Assembly (NCBI GenBank): GCA_021018815.1
Contig: JAITYX010000028.1
Span: 2,604,001 to 2,668,000, forward strand
DNA from: Talinum fruticosum
Taxonomy: Eukaryota > Streptophyta > Magnoliopsida > Caryophyllales > Talinaceae
DNA length: 64,000 nt
Direction: 5' to 3'
Below, in pieces: positions 42,391 through 53,411 of this stretch; positions within the stretch are counted from its first letter, which is position 1; the number at the start of each line of letters is the position of its first letter. Both the position numbers and the translations under genes were made by a program. A model generated the notes under the pieces. The model had not been told where the DNA came from, did not search any database, and worked only from the letters and a program-made list of their open reading frames with translations.

Positions 42391-43053
42391 TTTGATGTGA
42401 AAAGAGAGAAGGTAAACTTGAGAGAGAATAGAAGAGAAGAAGACTTGAAGAGAATGAAAGATAAAAAGAAAAAGTAGTAGAGGAATGAGTTTGAGAGCAA
42501 TGGAGCTTACTTGAGCTGTTCTTCATAAAGCTTGAGAGCTCGTGTGTCGCTTTTAGTCACCGAGATCGTGGTCACGAGGATTTGATTTTGAGAGAGAGAG
42601 TAAGTGTAGAGTAAAGTAAAGAAATGAAGGAGAATAGGCGCTATTTATAAGAAAAATAAACGTCCTTCAAGCAACCGCTATGACTCAGTTCTTTCGGTGG
42701 TCACCTCGGACCGGTGTGACTGTTCTCTTCTTCAACGGTTAGAATTCCAATGGTTCCTTTCCCAACGGCTAGTTATCCGATCACGGCGCGCGAGAGAGAG
42801 AAAGAGAAAAGAAAGATTTTGAAAACAAATTCCGAAAGTCTCCGCTTATCTAGAGATGATTTCGAAGTTTGATGTCCATTTCTCTCGAAAGTATGAGTCT
42901 GACTTAGCTAGGTTTCTAAGTGACTCGTAAACTGGAAATAAATAATAACTATCGGCTCAGTATCACTAAATCAACTGAACTAATGGTTATTTAATACATA
43001 AAAACACATAACACATAATCATGTAAAAAAAATTTCACATAGAAAGCAAATAA
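42391..43053 (-). promoter_or_regulatory. Internal promoter-like region, copy X
   Basis: In element direction, the pol stop is followed by about 400 bp of non-coding DNA, then TTATAAATAGCGCC (TATA box complement of 42642-42649), a pyrimidine-rich leader, and the accessory ATG 252 bp after the TATA box. The arrangement matches copies C and E. Confidence 0.55.
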
Positions 43054-43760
43054 TTATGCATTTAACATGCCAAGCTCATTCCTAATAAAGCAAAATTGAT
43101 CCTCACTAAGTGGTTTAGTAAAGATATCAGCTAATTGAAGATTGGTAGGAATGAATTCAAGTTCAATATCTCCTTTCTCGAATGGTCTCGTAGGAAATGA
43201 TACCCGACCTCAATGTGTTTCATCTTTGAGTGCCGAACTCGGATTCTTGGTAATGCCGATTGCACTCGATTATCACACTTGATTGGAACTAATTTGAAAG
43301 AGAGTCCAAGATCTTTCAAGTGTTGTTTGATCCATAAAATCTGTGCACAACATGCTCCAGCTGCAATATACTCAGCCTCGACTGTTGATAGAGCTATTGA
43401 GTTTTGCTTCTTTGAGTGCCAAGATATTAATGATTGACCCGTAAATTGGTAAGCTCCCGAGGTGCTCTTTCTATCAACTTTGTAACCAGCGTAATTAGCA
43501 TCCGAGTATCCGGTAAGAGTCGGCTCCGAGTCTCGGGAGTACCATAGACCTAAATTCCGAGTCCCCGCAAGATATCTCGAATATTCTCTTCACCGCAAGT
43601 GAGATGTGATTCTTTGGGATTAGCTTGGAATCTTGCGTATAGACAGACACTAAATATTATATCTCGGCCTACTGGAAGTAAGATATAGCAAAGATCCAAT
43701 CATACCTCGATAGAGTTTCGATCTATTGCTTTACCTTTATCGTCCGAGTCCAGCTTCAAG
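43054..43760 (-). pseudogene. RNase H of copia copy X
   Basis: Pol stop TAA (complement of 43054-43056) after IRNELGMLNA. Readable: LADIFTKPLSEDQFCFI-like tail (43125-43070), KHIEVGYHFL (about 43225-43195), SKKQNSIALSTVEAEYIAAG (about 43415-43360), NYAGYKVDRKSTSGAYQFTG (about 43500-43440) and an LLYLTSxRPRYNI-like start (about 43690-43660). SDAN replaces SDAD in the first motif. Frame is broken at about 43200 and 43560. Confidence 0.8.
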
Positions 43761-44700
43761 CTACCGCTCATAGGTGTTGCTGCATGCTTCGCATCTTGAA
43801 GTTTATACTTTTTCAGCAGCTCCTTGGTGTACTTTGATTGATGGACATAGATTCCATTTTTGTCTTGCTTGATTTGTAGACCAAGGAAAAAATTGAGTTC
43901 TCCCATCATACTCATTTGAAATTCCTGTCTCATTAACTCGTAAAAATCTCGACTACGTAATTTCATTAGCAGCTCCAAAAATTATGTCATCAACATATAT
44001 CCGAGCGATAAGGAAATCTTTCCCTTGGTTTTTATGAAGAGAGTCTTGTCGATCTAACCTCTTCTAAAATCATTTACCAAGAAATTGCTCGATCTTTCAT
44101 ACCAAGCTCTGGGAACTCGTTTAAGACCATAAAGAGCTTTTTGAAATTTGAAAACATGATTTGGAAAATCTGAGCTTTTAAATCAAGGGGGTTGCTCAAC
44201 ATAGACTTCCTCTTCGATTAAACCATTAAGAAATGCGCACTTAACATCCATTTGATATAACTTGATATTCATGCTAGATGCAAATGCTAACATAATTCTA
44301 ATGGCTTCAATTCCGCAACAACTGCAAAGGTTTCCCCACAATCAATCCCTTCTTCCTAATTGTAACCTTGAGCGGCAAATCTAGCCTTGTTTCTAACTAC
44401 CAACCCACCTTCATCCAGTTTGTTCTTGAAAACCCATTTGGTACCTATGACTAGGTGGTTAGAAGGTTGTTTGGTCAAAGTCCAAACTTGGTTTGTTTTG
44501 AATTGATTGAGTTCCTCTTGCATGGCTTAGGGCCTCTACTGCATTTTTAGGTTCGATTAATGAAATGAATGCAGTGAATGCACATAAATTCTGAAGAGAG
44601 GAACGAGTTCTTACCCCACTGTTGATATCGGATAATATGTTTTCTAGTGGATGACTAGAAGCATACTTGAATGCTCTACCTGTTTTCCGATTCACCAGAT
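43761..44700 (-). pseudogene. Linker and reverse transcriptase of copia copy X
   Basis: In element direction: AFKYASSHPLENILSDINSG (44671-44612), RTRSSLQNLCAFTAFISLIE, QEELNQFKTNQV (about 44523-44488), [19 protein letters not shown] (about 44450-44395), then [29 protein letters not shown] (about 44262-44205) has its catalytic Asp. [16 protein letters not shown] lies at about 44140-44095, the YVDD box at the complement of 43985-43996, and ELNFFLGLQIKQDKNGI at about 43900-43850. Three or more frameshifts. Confidence 0.85.
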
Positions 44701-45900
44701 CCGTAGGCTGAACTCGTTTGATCTTCGAAGCTTGTTCCGAGTGATCCTATTCATCGATTGTCCTTCATCATTCCGAGCGAATTCTTGAATTGTCTCATTC
44801 CGAGTCACTTCGCTCCGAGTAACTTCATTCCGAGCTGGTTGGGTTTGCTTTTTGATAGGCTTATTTTCATCATGATCGTCACTTCTACTAAGCTTTAGGT
44901 CCGAGAATGTTGACTCACTTATTTTTCTTGTTCAAGCTCATCAAACACAACGTGGATGCTTTCTTCCACTTTGTTAGTTCTTTTATTGAAAATGCGATAA
45001 GCTTTACTATAAGAAGAATAACCCGTAAAAATACCTTCATCTCGACTCGGCATCAAACTTGGTCAGTGATCCTTACCATTGTTGTGAACAAAACATTTAC
45101 ATCCAAAGGATTTTATGTATGAAATGTTGGGTTTCTTCCCTTTATAGAGCTCGTACGGTGTTTTCTTCGTAATGGGTCCGATTAGGCGTCCGCTCAAGGT
45201 GTAATTTGCGGTGTTAATTGCCTCAGCCCAAAAATAGTAGGGTAGATTGTGTTCAATCATCATTGTCCTAGCTATTTCTTTAAGAGTTCTGTTCTTTCTC
45301 TCCACTACTCCATTCTCGTTGAGGAGTTCTTGGTGCTGAGAAGTTGTGGGAGATGTCATTCTTATCATAAAACCCCGTAAATTCCGAGTAATCGAACTCC
45401 CTTCCGTGGTCGGTTCGAATTCTTTGAATCTGAGTCTAAGACTCAACTTAGATTTTCCTGCAGAGCTTGCTGAACTCTTTAAATGCTTTATTTTTGTGCT
45501 TAAGAAAACACACCCAGGTAAATCGTGAGTGATCATCAACAATAACAAGTACATATGATTTACCTCCAAGACTCTTAACAGGGATTTCACCACATAAGTC
45601 CATATGTACCATTTCAAGCACCTTGGGTGTAGAAACTATCTTCAGAGATTTGAATGATGATCCGACTTGTTTCCCTTTTGTGCAAGCTTCACAAATCTTA
45701 TCTTTCTCAAAAGTACAATTAGGCAAACCTCTGACTAAGCCATGAGATGCTAGTTTCTTAATAGTATGCATGCTAACATGGCCTAATCTACGATGCCATG
45801 TCCATGAGTCGTCATGAAGTGATGCTTTCAAACAAGATAAATTCTGACTTGGGTCGAAAAAGGAATAATGTACGTATTACCCGATCTCTTACCTAACAGA
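44701..45900 (-). pseudogene. Integrase of copia copy X
   Basis: Open frame 45831-45448 holds DDSWTWHRRLGHVSMHTIKK, ICEACTKGKQ (complete HHCC), HMDLCGE (first Asp), LGGKSYVLVIVDDHSRFTW. The second frame 45617-45063 carries the remaining core: the RTDHGREF region is frame-shifted (about 45425-45395), Glu in NGVVERKN (about 45310), then YYFWAEAINTANYTL and PYELYKGKKP, with FGCKCFVHNNGKDH at 45100-45063. After that DEGIFTGYSSYSKAYRIF (about 45040-44990) and the acidic linker. One of the best-preserved integrases in the window; at least two frameshifts. Confidence 0.85.
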
Positions 45901-45986
45901 CTTGATTTCTTTGGTAGCAACATCGGATATAATACAGCTTGGTCCGTGTGAATCTTACCTCTTGTTTATCACACAATTGAGAGATG

Positions 45987-46220
45987 CTAAGCAGGTTTTA
46001 CTTTAATCCTTTGACAAGGTATACTTGGGTTGACCAAATTGCCTTCCTTTCCAATCTTGCCTATCCCAATTATCTTGCCTTTGCCGTCATGTCCAAATGT
46101 AACTTTTCCTCCTTTGTACTCTTCTAACTCGTAAAAGAGTCCCGAATCTCCCGACATGTGGCGTAAGCACCCACCGTCCAGGTACCAATGCCCTTTTGAT
46201 CTTTTCTGAGTGGCCTGCAA
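45987..46220 (-). pseudogene. Protease of copia copy X
   Basis: Open over 77 codons: MQATQKRSKGHWYLDGGCLR, HMSGDSGLFYELEEYKGGKV, TFGHDGKGKIIGIGKIGKEG, then NLVN. The active-site triplet is Asp-Gly-Gly. The start is that of the open frame, not a true translation start, since protease is made as part of the polyprotein. Confidence 0.8.
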
Positions 46221-48035
46221 AATATAAATAGACTAACCCTTCTCACTTCCTCTAACGAACCCAAGAACACCCTTTACCGTGGTCCTTTTCGAGGAAGAAG
46301 GTTTTTCGAACCCGCATTTGAATGACTTTGGGTCGGTCCGATTCTCGAGTCTTCCGTTTAGAGAACCGAGTCCGTGTCTCTTTCTTTTGAAAGGCTTTTC
46401 TTTTAGAAATCGGTGGAGATGGTTTTCTCCTATAAATTGGTCCAGGCTCAGTCCTTCTTTCATTTTTGTGAATGGGACCGTGCTCGGCTTTCCCGAACTT
46501 TACAGCTTCGGAATCCTTTTGAAAAGCTCGAGTAGGAATTGGATTCCTCCTCTTTATTAAAACCAAGACCTTCTTTTCGAAGGAGACACATTGAGATCCT
46601 AAGAGCATATCAAGGTTTTTCGACCTTGAGTAAACTTTAAAACAAGATCTTGAGACTCGTTAAGCTTTTGCTTTAGTTGCTCATTTTCTTTTTTGAGTAA
46701 CTCGGACTCGGCCTCATTGGATTGAGCACTAGTCTTGAGTTCTCTCGAGTGTGAATCTCAGCTTTTCCAACTCATTTTTTAAAGAAATGCTCTCGTAAGA
46801 AATTGACTCAAGTTGTTCTCTAAAATGAGAAGAATCGAATTGGTCTTCTCTTCTAAAGTGAGAATATACTTCGCTAATTCAACTTTGGAGAATTTGAGAA
46901 AGTATTCAATTACCTCTTGAGGATTTGCTTCCTCATTGTCCGATTGATCCGTGTCCGACTTTGTTTCCGCTTCGAGTCGAGAGTGCCATCGGACACTTTG
47001 ATTCATCTAAGTCCTCGTCATCTTCCGATGAGTCCTCGTCACTCCATGTGGCCATCATAGCCTTTTTTTCTTTCTCTCCCTTTTTCTCTTTGGACAGTCT
47101 TTGACTATGTGCTCCTTGCTGCAACATTCAAAACAGACCAGAGTTCTTAGGCAAAGATAACTTTGAAAGAGAAGAGTATTTACCTTTTCTATCCTTCTTG
47201 TTTTTCTTGTCGAACTCTTCTTTTGGCTTCTTATCCTATCTCTTGTACTTCATCATTCTCTTGAAGCCTCTAGCGATAAGTGCCATGGGATCCTCTTCCG
47301 AGTCGGAAGAACTCGGATCTACTTCTCTCGGTTTCGAGGCTTTTAGCGCAATGTTCTTTTTGGTGCCGACCTCTGCATCCTCCTCTTCCGAGTGGATCTT
47401 ATGGGTGAGAAGCTTCCCAATGAGTTCGTCCGGCTTTAGTAGAGACAAGTTCCGAGCCTCTTCGATAGCTGTTTTGGGACCCCATCTTTTCTTGGGTAGG
47501 CTTCGAGTATCTTTCCGCACATTTCCTCGTGGGAGATCTTTTTACCTAGAGATTTGAGATTGTTGTTAATCTTAGTAAATCGAATGAACATTTGAGTGAT
47601 ATTTTCTTCCGGCTCCATCTTGAACAGACTCATATTTATGAAGATATTAGCTTATCTTCGCTTGTCCGACCTGGCTTGTGCCTTCATAAGTATTGATCAG
47701 TGTGTCCCACACTTCTTTGGCTGTGTCACGAGCTAACATTCGGTTGTATTCTCGAGCTGATGACACACATTAGAATGTTCATTGCCTTGAAGTTCTTTCG
47801 AACTTTTCCGCTTCGTCACTGTGAACTCGGCCTTTGTCTTGGGCACGATTCTTATTTCTTCTATCTTCATGGGAATGTAGTTGCCCACTTGTATGATGTT
47901 CCAAACATCCTCATCATGATCAAGTAGGAAACATTCCATGAGTTTCTTCCAGAGTGCACGAAGTTGGATCCTTTGAACTTTAGTGGTCTCGCTGGAAGAT
48001 CTTCCTTCATCGAACTCTCCATTGTTCCGAGCCAT
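46221..48035 (-). pseudogene. gag: Gag of copia copy X
   Basis: ATG at 48035: MARNNGEFDEGRSSSETTKV, then MECFLLDHDEDVWNIIQVGN (first 100 codons open). UBN2 domain continues in shifted frames: KYELFKMEPEENITQMFIRF (about 47650-47575), LGKKISHEEMCGKILEAYPR (about 47546-47487) and TAIEEARNLSLLKPDELIGK. An intact CCHC knuckle (CFECCSKEHIVKDC) lies at 47094-47135, followed by an acidic run with ATWSDEDSSEDDEDLDESKC, the coiled coil (about 46905-46660), LGSQCVSFEKKVLVL (about 46605-46565) and a basic tail. About six frame changes. The family assembles the cytoplasmic particle; the coiled-coil tail is a Sirevirus trait. Confidence 0.8.
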
Positions 48036-48080
48036 TTGATCTTTAAACCTTTGGATGGTTAGATCCTTTCCGAAAGGTTA

Positions 48081-48092
48081 GGTTCGATACCA
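48081..48092 (-). promoter_or_regulatory. PBS of copia copy X (initiator tRNA-Met type)
   Basis: GGTTCGATACCA on the plus strand, TGGTATCGAACC in element direction, two bases after the LTR. One base shorter than TGGTATCAGAGCC plus one mismatch. Confidence 0.65.
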
Positions 48093-48094
48093 AT

Positions 48095-49872
48095 TGAAGG
48101 TTTGCTTGTGGGAGAGTATAAGTCGCCCTAGAGGGGGCTGAATAGGGTGATGAGGAAACTTGCTTGAATTTAAAATAGATATGAATATGAGGTGAGCGTG
48201 AAGCAAGGTTAAAACTCGTAAAAGCATAAACTCATATTTCAGTAAGTAGTGAAGAAACAGATTAAACGAGATTCAGAACCTGTCCGAGTCTAGAATGTAC
48301 TCGGAAAAGTGATAACTCGGAAAATACGTGGAAACCCTCCCGGGCGTAAAACCACGGACCGTGCTAATCCAAGCACGAAGTCAAATCCACTATTTTAAGT
48401 CTACAAAATATAGTAGACTCGACTCAACCTGAGTTGCTCCTTTAGACAACTCCTTACCAGCTTTTCCTAGACTCGAAATTACCTTATCTAATCTAGTACT
48501 TCCTAACCGAGATCACCCTTACGAGTTAGGGACAACCGAGCTGAGTTAACCCTTATAGCTCGGTCAAGGGACCTTACTTAGAGAGTAAGAAAGAAAGTGT
48601 TTGTAATCGAGTACAAGACCTTACAACTCGGAAAGTTATGAAATACGGAATTGGAGTTATAAGTAAAAGAATGAGAATGAATACAATGACTTTTTGCTCA
48701 AGTATATGTATTAACAATAGATTCGACAATCTTCAAGTCTTAAAAGTTGGCTTCTATTTATAGATGACTAGGCAGCTTAGCCGTTGTGTCCATCTTCCGA
48801 CTGGAAGTCCCTTGTGACCATTGTAAAGGATTTTCCGAGTCACTCGGAAAATATCCGTTGAGATATGAACATTGAGCAACGGTTCTTGACTCCTTTGGAA
48901 GTCCCAAAACCACCTGGTAGTGTCTTTAAAAATAAGGTGGAACCACCGTTGAGCTTAGTGTTACAGATTTTCAATTTTGGAAAATAGACAATCTTGACAG
49001 AGTGTCCGGGGCTAGGTCGGAGGTGGAAAAAGCCTTGTCTGCTGGGTGATTTGACGTTTTGAAGCCGGTTACTTTTGCAGTTCAAAATGAGGATAGCCTT
49101 GTTTAAATAACCTACAAAAGTAAATTAATTTGGTTCTCAAAGTATAGAATACTTTGGTCCAAGATTAGATAAAGATAATAATATAATTAAGATAATTAAA
49201 TGACTAATTATTTGAGTCGAAAAGGAATGGAAAATTCTGAGTCTAATATCCATGATACTCAAAATTCCATCTGTTACTTTTGCAGTTCAAAATGAGGATA
49301 GCCTTATTTGAATAACCTACAAAAGTAAATTAATTTGGTTCTCAAAGTATAGAATACTTTGGTCCAAGATTAGATAAAGATAATAATATAATTAAGATAA
49401 TTAAATGACTAATTATTTGAGTCGAAAAGGAATGGAAAATTCCGAGTCTAATATCCATGATACTCAAAATTCCATCCGAGTCGGTCTAGAAGATGATCAA
49501 GTCAAGTAGAAGATCAAAGTAAACAAACTTGATCTAGACTAAATAAGGTTCAAACAACACAAGCCGACTTAGAATAAAAAAATTAACATTGTAATTCCCG
49601 GAACATGAAGTCATACCTGAATTTATGAGTGTGAATACGAGTGTTTGAACATGCAATAATTCCGAGTGTTGAGTAACTCGGAACCGAGTTAGTACAGGTA
49701 TGCTTTCGAGTCGGTTCGAGTTATACAAAAACATATGAGATAATTTCTAGAAAACTCATAAAACTTTCTAAGGTACATAGAATGACTTGAAATCAAAACC
49801 CTATGAGAGAAGAGATCTTATAACCGATTCTCGGATGGAGCTCGGAAAGGTGTAAGTATAAAGTCCGAGTCT
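48095..49872 (-). mobile_element. 5' LTR of copia copy X
   Basis: Plus-strand TGAAGGTTTGCTTG (U5 end) to AAGTCCGAGTCTT (U3 start). Length 1,778 bp, including a 205-bp tandem duplication (49068-49477). Without the extra unit it is about 1,573 bp, like the other copies. TATA box (complement of TATTTATA) at 48755-48762. The outermost bases CA after GAGTCTT are lost at the junction with copy D. Confidence 0.8.
49068..49477. repeat. 205-bp tandem duplication in the LTR of copy X
   Basis: GTTACTTTTGCAGTTCAAAA at 49068 recurs at 49273, and both units run to CTCAAAATTCCATC. The two units are nearly identical (for example CTTGTTTAAAT against CTTATTTGAAT). The partial 3' LTR of the same element has only one unit. 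Confidence 0.9.
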
Positions 49873-50094
49873 TTATGGCCTTACATTCAAATCTATCCCA
49901 ATCAAGTGTAACTATTCTCAAAGACAAAGCATATCGAGGTCGGTATCATTTTCCGAAAGACCATTCCGAGAAAGGTGATATGGAACTTAGATTCATTCCT
50001 TCAAAATTTCATTTAGTCTGCTATTTTCACTAAGCCACTTAGTGAGGATCAGTTTTGTTTTATTAGGAATGAGCTTGGCATAATTAATGCATGA
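49873..50094 (+). pseudogene. RNase H end of copia copy D, right part
   Basis: Resumes the interrupted RNase H: LTFKSIPIKCNYSQRQSISR-like sequence, then an EVGYHFPKDHSEKGDMELRF-like stretch, the FTKPLSEDQFCFIRNELGII tail and a stop at 50092-50094. It lacks about 30 bp next to the copy X junction. Confidence 0.75.
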
Positions 50095-50614
50095 TTACAT
50101 GTTTTACTTGTATAATTTTGGTTTATACTTGTTTAGTGAATGGATCGATTGACTTAAAAATGAGACTAGGTTGTGAGTTAATTGCTTTACGAGTCGCTCG
50201 AAAACCATACTAAGTCGGACTCAGTTTTGAGTAAAATGGACACCAAACTTTTGAGATCATCTCTAGATAAATGGAGAATCTCGGAAAGATTTTTTTTAAA
50301 AACTCTCTTTTCTCTCTTTGACACGTGTCGCTATCGAAGAATTCAAATTGTTAGACAGACAAACGCTGGAATTGTAGCCTTTGGACTGTTGTACGTCATG
50401 TCTGTCTAAGAATGTCGTTTGAACGTTAAGTAAGACAGAAGGTTGAAGGACATTTCCGTCTTCTCTATTTATAACATCTATTCATCTTCATTTCTTCACT
50501 TTGCGCCTTACTCTTTTCGCACGAAATACTCTACTCTCTCATACTCTTTCCTTGCTTTCAAAGCTCTCTCTCTCTATCTCTTCTCCAATAACCTCTCATT
50601 TCTCCATTCTCACA
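50095..50614 (+). promoter_or_regulatory. Internal promoter-like region, copy D
   Basis: Non-coding between the pol stop and the accessory ATG at 50615. TCTATTTATAAC (TATA-like TATTTATA at 50466-50473) is followed by a pyrimidine-rich leader with CTCTCTCTCT. The spacing to the ATG is 141 bp, shorter than in copies C, X and E. Confidence 0.45.
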
Positions 50615-51222
50615 ATGCCTAAACGAGGTTCTACATCCGAGTTCATGGGGTCTGTAACCAAGAAGGCCTGAAAGATAACTCAAGAGGGTACATCTAACCC
50701 TTCAAAAGTGTTTGTCGTCCAAGTACTTCACATTGGATGACAAATTCTTTAAGACAACTTCCTTCTCTTGGCTTAAATACATTCAAGAAACTTGAGTGTA
50801 TAATTATTTATGCTTCGAGTGACTTTATATATCTAGAACTTGTTGCTTGAGCTCTATGCCAACAAATCCTTCTCTCGGAGGTGTCATCACCTCGAAAGTT
50901 CAAGGTACGATTGTTAGGATCAACCTCCCTCTTCTCCAAAAATTTTTCAATGTCACCTCTCTTTTTCTCAATCCCAATCATATTTCATTCCTAGAAATTA
51001 TCAACGAATTTTTCAACAAATTCGCAAAAGAAGTGCCTCGAGCAACGAAAAAACTTTTCCATGACTCGGATGAAGAGCAAAGTCGATTGCTCGCTACATT
51101 CCGATGAGGACTTTCTTTGCTCACTAGTCGAGCAAGGAGAACCCAAACTCCGGGGTTCTCAAAGTTCTATTTGATATCATGGAGGACTACGATGTAGACC
51201 TCTTTCCTTTCATCATCGCACG
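50615..51222 (+). pseudogene. Sirevirus-like 3' accessory ORF, copy D (truncated)
   Basis: ATGCCTAAACGAGG (MPKRGSTSEFMGSVTKKA), then a stop, KITQEGTSNPSK, and in a neighbouring frame LDDKFFKTTSFSWLKYIQET-like sequence. The open frame 50847-51107 reads GGVITSKVQGTIVRINLPLL, EIINEFFNKFAKEVPRATKK and FHDSDEEQSRLLATF. LKVLFDIMEDYDVDLFPFII ends at about 51210. The rest (LPFGALL block, coiled coil, tail) is missing, because sequence jumps to mid LTR. Confidence 0.6.
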
Positions 51223-51485
51223 TAGTTTCGAGTAAGGTCCCTTGACCGAGCTGCAAGGGTTAACTAAGCTCGCTTGTCCCTAACTCGTAAAGGTTACCAC
51301 GAGTTAGGAAGTACTAGATCGGATAAGGAAACTTCGAGTCTAGGAAAATCGAGTAAGGAATTGTTTACGGGAGCAATTCCGGTTAAGTCTTTCTACTATA
51401 TTTTGTGGATTCAAAATAGTGGATTTGACTTAATGCTTGGATTAGCACTGACCGTGGTTTTCTCGCCCGAGCGGGGTTTCCACGT
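51223..51485 (+). mobile_element. Copia LTR between copies D and F, left piece
   Basis: Begins inside the LTR at TTTCGAGTAAGGTCCCTTGA (compare 20330 in copy C) and runs to GGTTTCCACGT, where copy E is inserted. It continues at 62234. U3 and the TATA box are missing. Confidence 0.75.
51481..51485. repeat. Target-site duplication of copy E, left
   Basis: CACGT directly before TGAAGG. The same five bases follow the element at 62234-62238. Five bp is the size made by copia integrases. Confidence 0.85.
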
Positions 51486-53003
51486 TGAAGGTTTGCTCGG
51501 GAGAGTCCGAGTCACCCTAGAGGGGGTGAATAGGGTGATGAAAAATTCTTTGTGAAAGCACACACCCTTTTGACAGAGTAGAATCAAAGACGGTTTCGAG
51601 TCTAAAAATTGGACTCGTAATGTAATGAATCGAGTAAACACGTTCAGCAGTCGCTGTCCGAGTCTAGAATGAACTCGTAACTAGAACACGGAGAATTTAC
51701 GTGGAAACCCTCCTGGGGCAGAAAACCACGGCCCGTGTCAATCCAGACACGAAGTCAAATCCACTATTTTGAGTCCACAAAATACCGTGAACTTGACAGT
51801 AACCCGAGTTGCTCCCTTGGACAACTCTATACAAGTTTTCCTAGACTCGAAGTTCCCTTATCTCGATCTAGTACTTCCTAGCTGAGATAACCCTTACAGC
51901 TAGGGACAACTAAGCCGAGTTAACCCTTACAGCTTAGTCAAGGGACCTTACAAAGAATGTAAGAAGTGTTTGTAATCGAGTACAAGACCTTACAACTCGT
52001 AAAGTAATGAATTACAGAGTGGGAGTTGTAAGTTGAAGATTGAAAGTAAATACAATAACTTTGTTCAAGTTGGAGTATTGACAGTATGTTCCGCTTTCTT
52101 CAAGTCTTGTGAAGTGGCTTCTATTTATAGATAGCCAGGCAGAGTAGCCGTTATCTTCATCTCGCTGACCGAGAGTCCTCTCGTGACCGTTGATAAGGGC
52201 CTTTCGAGTCACTCGGAAAGTATCCGTTGAAAATATGGTCGTTGGACAACGGTTTAACTCTCTTGGAAGTCCCAAAACCATCGGTTGTGTCTTGAAAAGT
52301 GTGGTGAAAACCATCGTTAAGCTTGACCTTCTAATTTTCCGGATATGGAAGCGCACGGCTTCCGACACAATCTTCCGGGACTAGAGCAGGGATGGTGAAA
52401 AGCTATATCTCGCTGGTGATTTGATGTTCTCGAGCCGGCTACTTTTGTAATTTGAAAAGATATCCTCGATCGAATAACCTACAAAAGTAAAACACCTTCG
52501 GTTCTCAAAGTATAAAATACTTTGGTCCAAGGTTAGACACAGATAATAAAACTAATCATGATAATTAACAAACAGATTATTCGAGTCGAAAAGAAATGGA
52601 ACTTTCCGAGTCTAATAACCATGATACTCGGAATTCCATAAGACTTAGTCTTAAGCAAGGAATCAAGTTCTATCAACAAATATCGAGTGGGAAACACTTG
52701 ATGTAGACTAAGCACGAAAAGAACTATGAATGCCGACTTTGCAAACAATAGAGTAAATAATCATAAGTCGATTCTGAGAGAGAGTGGACTCGTAATAAAG
52801 AACAAGTTTTCCGAGTCGCTAACCGAAAAGCGATTAAAGAGATAAGTGAAGGCCGAATCGCATAGAAAAGATACTATTTCACTCAAGTAAGTTTCTAAGA
52901 CACAGAGAATGCCTTGGAATCAAAACACTATATGAATGACATCGTTATACCCGATTCTTTTTGCATGACTCGTAAATATATAGAGCAAGTGTCCGAGTCA
53001 TCA
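51486..53003 (-). mobile_element. 3' LTR of copia copy E
   Basis: 1,518 bp, plus strand TGAAGGTTTGCTCGGG to GTCCGAGTCATCA. TATA box (complement) at 52122-52129 within CTTCTATTTATAGATAG. Repeated TCCGAGT and ACTCGGA motifs lie in U3. Confidence 0.9.
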
Positions 53004-53016
53004 ATCTCCCCTTTTG
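53004..53016 (-). promoter_or_regulatory. Polypurine tract of copia copy E
   Basis: ATCTCCCCTTTTG on the plus strand, AAAAGGGGAGAT in element direction next to the LTR. A second purine-rich tract (GAAAGGCAAGGGGAGAAAT) lies further upstream at the complement of 53262-53280. Confidence 0.85.
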
Positions 53017-53411
53017 ATGAAAGGCATTCCATACTTAAACAGTAAACTTTGTTAGAGGGAAATAAGTTGATTCCGAGTAGTTCGAATAAAAGTAAAACAT
53101 ATTGACCAGAGCAATATACAATATATCGAGCAAAATAAAGTATGCTTGAACTCATTTACTCGTAAAAGAAAGAACTCGTAAATTAATAGTGAAATTAAAA
53201 AAAATTATATTACAAGGACGGAAAGAACTCCCCTAGACAAGACAACCAGCTTTCGACTACATTTCTCCCCTTGCCTTTCAACAAAAACAAGAAACAAAAA
53301 GAAGGGAGAAAAGTACAAATAATACACAGAAATTGTCCGGACAAAATAAAATTTTGAAAAGCGTAAATTCCGGAGGCACCGAGGAATCGTGACTCAGTGG
53401 CATGGCTCCAA
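53017..53411 (-). other. 3' untranslated region of copia copy E
   Basis: AT-rich, with no coding signal apart from chance frames. It resembles the corresponding parts of X and C. Confidence 0.5.

Larger units (their letters stand above)
39736..49872 (-). mobile_element. Copia copy X (Sirevirus-like), nested in copy D
   Basis: Minus-strand element. 5' LTR at 48095-49872, PBS, gag, protease, integrase, RT, RNase H, accessory ORF, PPT, and a truncated 3' LTR (39736-40370). It sits inside the RNase H of copy D: EAEYIAVGACL ends on the left and TTTATGGxxLTFKSIPIKC resumes on the right. The 3' LTR lacks its last 1 kb and no target duplication is left, so a deletion followed insertion. Confidence 0.85.

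Noticed and set aside
49068..49477. Possible satellite array
   Set aside because: Only two 205-bp units, both LTR sequence, so this is a local duplication and not a satellite.
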